Shown: positions 55,591-64,000 of the stretch, one piece after another
How positions within the stretch are numbered: the first letter of the stretch is position 1
How the letters are laid out: every line of letters begins with the position of its first letter
Source of the DNA: Saccopteryx bilineata
Lineage: Eukaryota; Chordata; Mammalia; Chiroptera; Emballonuridae
Length of the DNA stretch: 64,000 bases
Reading direction: 5' to 3'
Assembly (NCBI RefSeq): GCF_036850765.1
Contig: NC_089498.1
Coordinates: forward strand, 77,478,305-77,542,304
Notes under the pieces: model-generated
Told to the model about the DNA's origin: nothing
Databases searched by the model: none
Seen by the model: only the letters and a program-made list of their open reading frames with translations
Position numbers and translations under genes: made by a program

Positions 55591-58500
55591 CATAGACTGT
55601 AACACAAATTAAGCAAAAAAAAAAAAAGAACAAATGATACTCTCTAAGTAAAGGTAATATTTAAAAAAAAAATAAGAGCAGGTGTGCTTGCCAACCAAGA
55701 TGTTTCCTCCCTTGCAAAGAAGAAACGATGTCATGGCACTGCATCTCCCTGTTGCCGCTCCAATGTTCAGAGCAAGACCAGTGCTGTAAGTGTTGGATGC
55801 TCTCCTGACAGCCACAGAGAGCCAGGGAGACCTCTGCTCCAAAAAGCTAATTTGAGTAAAAAAATGTGTCTTCCACTTCCACCCCAAATTTAAGTCACTA
55901 AAAATGATTCTGTGTCACCATGATTTGTGTTCTTTCTCGGTATTTGTCCATGAGCATTTAGGGAAGCAGCCGTCATGGGCTCACACAGGAACCAACTCCA
56001 TTTCCCTCTGCCAATGAGGTGGGGGCATGCTGCCCTGACGGACAAAAAGAAGCCAGAACGTGTTTGGTCACTTAGGTCCAAACCGAGAAACGAGTAAGAA
56101 CTACACACACTACCAGTGAACTCGGAACTCCACCCTGCTCTGCTTGGACTCCCTTGGGAGCCTGTCAAAATCACAGATGCCTGGCCCCACCTTATTCATT
56201 CATTCATTAAATATTTATTAAGTTTTTTTTGTGTGTGTGTGCCAGGAACTGTTCTGTTTACTTGGAATGTAAGACCAATTAAAAAAAAGACAAAATTCCC
56301 TGCTTTTGTGGAGTTCATCTTCTAGTGGAGAGAGAAGGAAATAAATTAGTAAATGATATGGATGTCACAAGGATTAAGTTCTATGGAGGAAAGACATAAG
56401 GCAAGGAAACACAGTGTTAAAGAAGGCAGGAAGATCTGGTGGCAACTGTAAGTTTAGAGGGCTGGGTAGACCTCACTGGGAGGACTGCATCTGAGTAGAG
56501 ACCTGATGATGGGGAGTTAGCCGCCCACCGTCAGGGAGGGAGCAGCCAGTGGCTGCAAGAATGAGGCCTGGTCTATAGGATCTGTAAGGACGGGGTTGGC
56601 TGGAAGCCAGGTGTCTGCCTTCTGCCACTTACAGGTGGCACCACCTGGTTTCCCTTTGTCTATCCTGGGGTTTCAGAGGTCAGTGTGTGACTTCTAGGGG
56701 CTCTTCTTACTTGAATCTCTGGTGGCAGATTGAAACAGGGATGAGAAAGATAAGAGGGCTGGACACTGATAGAAACACCATTTTTGACTTTTCAGAGTGA
56801 GCACCAGTGGAAACAGGCGCTCCAGGAAGCCACACGAGGAAGTCCTGTGGACAGAGTTAGACTGAGCGGTGAACCGAGTGCACGCTGTGACAAAAGCAGC
56901 TGTGGTGTGAGGTGAACACAAGGGTGAGTGGGGTCCCCGCTAGCTCCTTGACTCATTAAGCATGGAACATACTCTCATTTCACAAAAGCTAGGTGTGTGT
57001 AAAATATACAATATCAATGTGTATATATTTTCAACCATTGTTTAAAGAGAAACCTACTGCTTTGGGGAATTTTATATACAAAGTTTGTGGAATGAATATG
57101 TCAGCTATTTACTTAGAAGAAACAATGCATGTTTGAAAGGCAAAAGGTGCTAAATATGACTTAGCTTCACACTAGTAGGGTGCTAATCAGAATAAGATAC
57201 AGTGCGAACAACCCAAACCTTAATGGTTTATAACTGTTAACAGAAGTTTATTTCTCACCCCAGCTCTGGTGTCTGTCATCAGTGACTGGGGCCACTGCTC
57301 CATGTCTCCTCACTCTAAGACCCAGCTTGGGGAAGCAGCTGTCATCTCAAACACTGCCTGTCATCCTGGCACAGGGAAAGGATCCCTGAAGGGCCTTGCA
57401 CTTGTAAGTAAATGCTTCAGCCCAAGTACCGTACTTCTGCTCAGGACTTATGAGCTACAACGAATACACGGCCTCACCCAACCACGTGGGGGCCCAGAAA
57501 TGCGAGTCTATCACATCTTGGGTAAGCAGAGAGCTGGGAGTATTTGGTGAATAGTGGGGATGACCACCCTAAACTAGTATTAGTAAACTGACCACAAACA
57601 AACCCAGCCAATTAGAGCTTGGCCCACAGCATCTCCTTTTGGCTGTTGTAAGAAGTAAGCCAAGGCTACTTCTTGAGATAGCATGGTAGAAACAATTAAC
57701 TACGAATAGAGACATAAAAATAAAAGTATGATTCTATTTGTCACAAAAGCACATCTCTAAACAGGAGAGAACAGAACAAGGATAAACTTTGTATCACATT
57801 ATGTAAAAAGACAAAAGCAAGGGACAACCAGGCTTTCATGGGCTCTGGAGGGTGACCACGGTCACCTAAATGTCTCAGGGGTGGGAACTCAGGAGAAAAA
57901 CGCCCATTCTGTTTTGGATGTGTCATATTTTCAGGAAACAGCGGGGTGTCTATAAAAGGCTGGATCCGCAGGCAGGTGCCACAAGCAAAAAGACAGTACT
58001 TAGAGACATGTTGAGAAGTCATCCACATCGAGGTGAGAGCCAAACCAGGAAAAACAAGGAAACGGTCAAGGATAAAATCTTGCCACGTTACTGGATGCTG
58101 GAAAAGAGACCAGGCTGTCAGAGGAACAGGAGGGTGAACATCTTGAAAGGGAGCCATGTGTAGTTGGTACCACTGACTAAAAGGGGGACATCCCTGCAGA
58201 AATACGCATGAAGCCAGGGGTCTCAGCTTGGACATCACAGCCTCCTTGGACTTCCCATAACTGTATCAGCAGCGCCCCCTGCAGCGTGCCCTGCCCTCTT
58301 CCTTGTCCCTCCCGGGAGATCCTGGGCTTCTTGGACCTGGGACGGTGTTTTTTTTACACCATGACCTACCCAGTCCAGTGGCTGACACTTGAAAGGCACT
58401 TGTTAAATGTTTATTCAATGAATGAAACATTGAATAAATAGAAAGAGATGATATACCTAGAAATTAGTAAAGATTGAAGTTAAGGGTTCAAATGAAAAGA

Positions 58501-59900
58501 AATGTAAAAAATAAGGAAGCAAAGGTAGATTCAGTTTGGTTTAATTCAAGACATAATGTACTCAGCCCTTCTGAGGAGTTTGGAGGAGTTTGAGGGGGTG
58601 GATACAGGATATAGATGTCAAAGGTCCTGTGTTTCAAGATGCACACAGCCCAGTAGATACAGACCACAGGCCGCACGTAGCTCTAACAGTACAGAGCGCA
58701 GAAGGGTCTAGAAGACATGCACAGAGTGCTGTGGATATTTAACATAGGGAGGAATAGAAACAACCTGGATGGGTGGCATTTGAGACGGGATTTCCAGGGA
58801 GTAGATGAAACCAGCCTGGAAACCACAGCCTCCCCAACACAGAGGAGGTTAGCACCTAGAGTTACAAGAAGTGGAATCAGTGATGTGAACAAGTGGAGAG
58901 TGGATTCCTCTTCATGGGAATTACTCTGTGTGAACTTGAAAAGGTGAGCACATGGGAATGACTCAGACTGAAAGTGAAGTCTCTGTGTCTTTTGTGTGCT
59001 GAGCTGCTGTCTCTGAGGAACAGAAATGCCCCAAAGGACAAACTGAAACAGGAGGTGTCAAAAGATACCTTCCTTCCCCTCCACACCCACTTGAGAAGAC
59101 CTAACAAGGAAGCAAAAACAACATCAACCTCATGGAACCCTGAAGAAACACTTTGGGCTAACATTCTTTCAGAGAAGCTGGGTAGAATTATTAGATTTCA
59201 TATATCAAAATTAGTGACTATGATTTATTTGTCACAGTCACTTGTCAGTTTAGGACGGTGGCAAAGTAACTAGTCACTCAGATTGGCTAGAGGACCTGTC
59301 CCTCTCACAAGGAACTTTAAAATTCTGACCAAATTCTGCAGGAGGCGAGGACCAAGGATGCTAACATTCATAGCTACTTTCTGCCAGAACTGAAGAACTG
59401 AACTGTGGTGCCCACGGCCAGGGAGCAGGGCAAAGCCCAGGCAGGACCTCGAGGGCCTCATCTGCAGGTAGAGGACACACCCTAGGAGAACACAGGGCAA
59501 AGGGTGCCCAGCCCTGTGTTGCCTGGCAGTCTTCAGCATCCCATGGGGAAGGAGCCTTCCAGCTGTCAGCAGTACTTACCCAAGAGAACAAAGGCAAACC
59601 TCCTCAATTTCTTCTGGTAAAACTGCCTTCCATAGCTGTGGGAAGTGGCAGGATCAAAAAGTGTCTGTACCCTCTCCAGAAACAGAGCAGAATCCCTCCT
59701 TGATCTAAGTAAAGTGACTTAACAAGTTTTCACTTAATTTAGGAAGAGGGTTTGCATCCAGTTCAACAATCTACCTGCCAAAAAGCACTGTATGGAAGTA
59801 AAGCAGAGTTATGAAACCTCTCAGCAGCCTTGTTTGTAATGGAAATCAGAAATCAGAAGCTATAATATAATTATGGAGAACATTTTATTAAAAAAAGTTT
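55591..59900. other. Mostly anonymous DNA
   Basis: L2-like ancient sequence at 56190-56420 (ATTCATTCATTAAATATTTA, GCCAGGAACTGTTCTG, GGAGTTCATCTTCTAGTGGA) and a MIR-like 3' end at about 58370-58440. The remaining 3.9 kb contains no recognised repeat, RNA or exon. Frames such as 57741-58238 (165 codons, minus) and 57870-58163 (plus) overlap each other and have no motif. Confidence 0.4.
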
Positions 59901-60000
59901 TTCCGAGTATATTTTCCTCCAAGTACTAACCAAGCCCAACCCTGCTTAGCCTCCGATGTCAGATGAGATCGGTTGTGTTCAGGGTGGTAATGCCATAGAC
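59901..60000 (-). pseudogene. 5S rRNA pseudogene, minus strand
   Basis: Read on the minus strand, 60000 to 59901 follows 5S rRNA: GTCTATGGCATTACCACCCT, then GATCTCATCTGACATCGG, GGCTAAGCAGGGTTGGGCTT and GGTTAGTACTTGG. The first 90 or so bases align with few changes. The rest (after CTTGGAGG) is degraded and the last about 20 bases of the gene are absent. The internal A-box region is kept but the C box (GATGGGAGACC) is damaged, so pol III activity is unlikely. No tRNA or SINE body is attached. Confidence 0.88.
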
Positions 60001-60974
60001 TCCAAGCACATTTAAAGACACTTTATGTTCCATGACATAAAACAAGAGTCCTGGGCTAATTGAAAACAACAACATGGCATGTAACAATGAATGACATGAT
60101 TCTTTTTCCTGGTGGGTCTAAGTATCTACCTGGGCCCTTATCCTGATCTTTCTGGATAACTGGATTAACAAATCATAAAAATCTAATGCCTTGTGCTCAG
60201 AGGCAGATCATGGCAGCCTTACCCAGAGGTGAGCACCAAGGTGATGCAATGAAATAGGAACAATAAGGGGCCAAAAACCCCAAGGGCAGCAGAGTGCCTA
60301 CCTGGGCATCAAAGCCTGGTGGACTCTGCTGGACCATTCATAGTTGACCCTAAGTAAATTCAAATTAAGTTAAATTGAAGAAATAATTTTCCATAGGACA
60401 CTGCATCTCAACCTTTGGGAAAGGAAATAATGTGGGAAAATCAGAAATCCCCATATTTCTGATAACTAGTGTGTGGTATGGGGAATGTGCTGAATGACAA
60501 GTAATGTCTCCCTAAGTGTAGTGCCCAAGACCACTTTAGGGGATACCCAACGGAATCTTTTTTAAAATTTGGAACATTAAAATGTGTATGTTAATGAACA
60601 AAGATAAGTCATACTGGCTTTCTTACTTATGCTATTCATATGAAATTTCCTTTTTGACCACATTTCAGTAAAACAGCAAGTTCATGTAAATAAAACTTTT
60701 AGTAAACAATAATATAGTCTCTGCTCAACTAATGGTAAAACAATGATCCTGATCCCCCATCATGAGGTTAAGGAAACATTCAGCATAGACAGGTGTGCTG
60801 GGCCTGCCGGCACTTCTTCCTGGCCCAGAGTGGAACGTGTAGTTCGCGCACTCCTTTGACTTCAGGCAAATGTCCAAGGGCCTGGCATCTGACCTTGAAT
60901 GACATGGTTCTTGCCCTTGAGGAGCTACCCATTATCAGAGGAAACAGACCATTTAAGAGACAGGGACTGGGTTG
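60001..60974. other. Anonymous stretch
   Basis: No repeat family or exon recognised. Confidence 0.4.
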
Positions 60975-61168
60975 AGCTTTGGCTGGTTAGCTTGGTAGTT
61001 AGAATGTCATCCTGAAACACCAAGGTTGTGGATTTGATCTCTGATCAGAGCACATAAAGGAAGTGACCAATGAGTGCACAACTAAGTGGAACAACCAATG
61101 AATGCTTCTCTGTCTCCACCTCTCCTTCCTCCCTACCTCTCTCTAAAACAAAAAAAGAAAGAAAGAAA
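60975..61168 (+). mobile_element. Ves-type SINE
   Basis: GCTTTGGCTGGTTAGCTTGG head, CAAGGTTGTGGATTTGATCT, AACTAAGTGGAACAACCAAT, CT-rich tail and AAAGAAAGAAAG. Flanks GACAGGGACTG and GACAGGGATTG form the target duplication. Confidence 0.82.
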
Positions 61169-61171
61169 TGA

Positions 61172-61778
61172 CAGGGATTGTATGCCATGGTGAGTACATT
61201 TTAAAAGTTCTCAGCACAAGAAAAAGAAGTTCCTGTAACTATGTATGGTAATGTACGTTAACAAGACTTATTGTGGTGATCATTTTGCTAAATATGCAAA
61301 TATCAAACGTGAAACTAATATGCCTCAATTAAAAAAAAGAATTTCGGCCCTGACCGGTTGGCTCAGCGATAGAGCATCAGCCTGGCCTGTGGAAGTCCTG
61401 GATTCGATTCCTGGCCAGGGCACACAGGAGAAGCACCCATCTGCTTCTCCATCATTCCCCTTCTCCTTTCTCTCAATCTCTCTCTTCCTCTCTTGCAGCC
61501 AAGTTTCCACTGGAGCAAAGTTGGCCAGGCGCTGAGGATGGCTCCATGGCCTCTGCCTCAGGCACTAGAATGGCTCCGGTTGAAGCTGAGCATCACACCC
61601 TGGTGGACATGCCGTGTGGATCCCAGTCGGGCACATGCAGGAGTCTGTCTGCCTGCCTCCCCCCCCCCTGCATTCTCACTTTATAAAAATCTTAAAAAAA
61701 GAAGAATTTCGTCTTGAAAAAGAAGGAGGCAAACTAAACTGTAAGTAAACTGAAAGAAATAATAAAAATAAGAGCAGA
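61172..61778 (+). mobile_element. L1 3'UTR fragment
   Basis: GTGAGTACATTTTAAAAGTT, TGTACGTTAACAAGACTTAT and GAAACTAATATGCCTCAATT mark a 3' end. A Rhin-1 SINE follows in its terminal A-rich part. The last bases before 61779 are A-rich host or L1 tail sequence. Confidence 0.6.
61347..61702 (+). mobile_element. Rhin-1-type SINE
   Basis: GCCCTGACCGGTTGGCTCAG head, B box GATTCGATTCC, CAAAGTTGGCCAGG (older subfamily) and a short tail. Target duplication AGAATTTCG lies on both sides. Confidence 0.9.
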
Positions 61779-63680
61779 GAGTGATGTCAGAGAAATGGTG
61801 CCATGAGGAGTGCTCTCAATACCTCTCCCTGAAACTTCAACAAATTCAATAACTAGAGGCAGAAAAACAATCTCAGGAGCACCTGAAATACACATACATC
61901 AAACAAAGGTACAATTGGGTGAAAAGATGGCTGAATACATAACCCACGCTGAAGGAAATAAGATGGAGAACAAAGTATTCCGCTTTCCTCACTGACCTGA
62001 GCAAGGGCTGTTTTCACTTGGAACTGAGAGAAAGCAAGGGCTGGGGGCATGAAAAAAACTGGGCTAGGGCAGAGATCTTCAAGCCAAGGAGAGAGTGTGC
62101 CTGTGGCTCAGCCCACACAGAGCTAACGCCAGTGGCAGACCCCTGCAGAGGTGGGCAAGCAGTTGCCTTGTTTTCTCCCGGTATCCTGGTCAGCAAGTGC
62201 GGGCATTTTGCCAGTGGATCCACCTGGTGCTTTGGGCCTGGATGCCTGCATTCTCAGATGGAGGGGCTGGGTCCTAAATAGTCAGTAGTGACCCTATGTG
62301 TGGGCTGTGACCAGAGTTTCTGAATAATCCCGGCTTCCCAAACAATAGACGTGGGAAGTGAATAAAAGCCAGCTTCACTACATCCAGACCTGTCTGGGCG
62401 TGGCACCTCTACTAGCCATACAGACTAACAAAGCACACTCCTGGGGAAGAGAACTGCGGAAGTGGTGGGGGGAAGGGCGCACAGGCAGCTTTCAGACAGC
62501 CCCTGGGAAACAGACCTGCGGAGTGCTGAAGCATACTAGACATGACCAGAGGCTCATAGAAAGACACCTGAAAGGCAATCAGCTCCCAGCCCTGCCTGAT
62601 TACACTGCCAGCTTTGGTTGGCAAAGCCTTACCCAGAAAACTGCGTTGAGTGGGGATAGAGGGGGAATTTGGCAGCTTTTAGAGCCTCTTGCTCTCCAGG
62701 CAGTGGCTGGGGCAACTTCACAGCTGGGTCCCAGGCTGCTGGTTCAGGAAGGAGAGATTTGGGGAGAGGTTCTGGGAAAATGGAGTCCTATTGTCGGAGC
62801 CTGCAAATGCTAACAAGCCCTGCCTAACAATGGGACTGAGGCCTAGTTTATATTATCACCATAGCAAAACTACAGCAAATCTTTTGCTAAGAGTGCTACA
62901 GGGGCAAAATCTGGGGTACAGCGCCACCAGCCAAAAAGAGAGAGAAGAAAAGAAAAAGGAAGAAGATAACTTCTCAAAACGAGGAAAAATTTACAGTCTT
63001 TATAACTTTTTCCATTTTTTTTCTTGTATTTTTTCTCTTTTTTTATTTCCTTCCAACTTGGTCATTTTATCCTCTTTTCGTTTTATTCTTTCTTTTTTTT
63101 TCATTTTGAACATTATTACCCATAGGTGTTACACTTTCTATTCTTTTTTTCTCTATGAGTGTTACATTCCAAAAACTTAACTCAATTTCTTTCTCTCTTT
63201 TTGTTTCTTCTTTTCTCTTTCACTTTTTCTTTCATTTGAATCTCATCCACAAACAAATTATTTTATTCTGGATTCAAATTTTTTATTTTTGGCACTTTGT
63301 GTGCTTTCTACTTTGCTTTTTATTTATTTAGCATATCTCCCCAACTCTGGCTCCATTCTATAGTTTTTGTGCCACTTAATACAATAGAATTTCATTTTTC
63401 ACTGTATTTTTTTCCTCTTTTTCTTTTCTTCTTCTCTCTTACACTATTTCTCTCATTCAACCATCATTTGCAAACAAATTATTTTATTCTTGATCCAAAC
63501 TTTTTCCTTGTGTCATTCTGTGGATTTGTGCCTTGTTTTTTGCCTCTTTGTCACTCCCCCCTAACCCATACTCTCAATTCTACATAGTTTTGTTCTACAA
63601 AGCACAATAAAATTTTCAATTTTTCACTGCATTTTCTGAAAAAAATTTTTTATCAACTCTTAGTAGCGTTATTAACAATA
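61779..63680 (+). promoter_or_regulatory. L1 5'UTR, plus strand, unspliced form
   Basis: Same family as the minus-strand L1 5'UTR, aligned from GAGTGATGTCAGAGAAATGG onward. It contains an extra segment 61909-62699 that begins GTACAA after AAACAAAG and ends TTGCTCTCCAG before GCAGTGGCTGGGG, giving GT-AG borders. The later part (62815-63680) is purine-rich, then pyrimidine-rich, as in the sister copy. Element end lies outside the window. Confidence 0.75.
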
Positions 63681-63691
63681 CCACTCTCAAA

Positions 63692-64000
63692 TGCCATTAA
63701 AGAAAAAGAAATCAAATATCATGGATACAAGACAGTGATGTAGCTCAGATAGATGAGGAAAAATCTATAGAAAAATATTTCAATAGCTTAGAAACCTTGG
63801 AGTTAAAACACAGAGAATTTAAAATTGAAGTCCTAAAAATACTCAGGTATATTCAAGAAAACACAGAAAGGCAATTTAGGGAGCTCAAAAAACAATTCAA
63901 TGAACAGAAGAAATACTTCATCAAAGAAATTGAAACTATGAAAACAAATCAAACGAACATGAAAAACTCAACTCATGAACTGAAAAATGAGGTAACAAGC
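63692..64000 (+). pseudogene. L1 ORF1 start, frameshifted, incomplete at window end
   Basis: The first ATG at 63692 opens MPLKKKKSNIMDTR. Relative to the minus-strand copy bases are missing near 63735-63740, shifting the frame into a stop. The continuing frame (DVAQIDEEKSIEKYF onward) encodes an E/K/Q-rich coiled-coil with heptad spacing up to the window edge. Confidence 0.7.

Larger units (their letters stand above)
61779..64000 (+). mobile_element. L1 5' end, plus strand, running off the window
   Basis: 5'UTR plus the start of ORF1. Compared with the minus-strand copy, order and block spacing are the same except for the 791-bp segment. ORF2 is not reached. Confidence 0.8.

Noticed and set aside
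57741..58238. 165-codon minus-strand frame
   Set aside because: No recognisable domain, an overlapping plus-strand frame, and no codon or splice evidence. Could be re-examined with transcript data.
62358..62813. 151-codon plus-strand frame
   Set aside because: It lies inside the L1 5'UTR, crosses the putative 3' splice site at 62699 and has no domain. Treated as a chance frame.

Overview
The window is nuclear DNA of a mammal, very probably a bat. No intact host gene or exon could be recognised. The best lineage evidence is sixteen copies of a roughly 350-400 bp tRNA-headed SINE that I recognise as Rhin-1-type, known from horseshoe and Old World leaf-nosed bats. It sits with Ves-type SINEs and two other tRNA-derived SINE families, called family B and family D here. 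Rhinolophoidea is therefore the best guess. The species cannot be named.

Layout. 1-8000: nested old L1s in both orientations, carrying a 972-bp hAT transposon with a transposase remnant, Tigger-like DNA elements and SINEs. 8001-10560: mostly anonymous sequence with one MaLR-type LTR. 10560-11340: an L1 3' end whose A-rich tract has become an AAAGG/AAGGG array. 11841-16210: an L1 with 5'UTR and ORF1 but most of ORF2 missing. 16210-19560: L1 fragments with eight SINEs. 19560-28110: the most unique-looking DNA, with ancient MIR and L2-like pieces. 28110-35450: SINE clusters and a four-deep nest of elements. 35450-44040: an old L1 split by a younger L1 that appears to carry a 3' transduction. 44608-52420: a nearly full-length L1 on the minus strand. 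52481-54004: the 5' end of another L1 pointing the other way. 54257-61340: an old L1 end, anonymous DNA and a 5S rRNA pseudogene. 61779-64000: the 5' end of an L1 of the same family as the minus-strand one, running off the window.

The elements form one system. L1 ORF2 protein supplies the endonuclease and reverse transcriptase that insert L1s and, in trans, the SINEs. This is visible in many 9-20 bp target-site duplications beginning in A-rich sequence. Every L1 ORF here is broken by stops, frameshifts or SINE insertions, so nothing looks able to move now.

The most notable observations are these: a minus-strand L1 whose 5'UTR lacks exactly a GT-AG bounded 791-bp segment present in its relative at 61779; an L1 with a bracketed 3' transduction; two ORF2-deleted L1s sharing one deletion junction and one SINE insertion site; repeated SINE insertion into the same target; two divergent L1 promoters about 60 bp apart; and splice-acceptor-like open antisense strands in Rhin-1.
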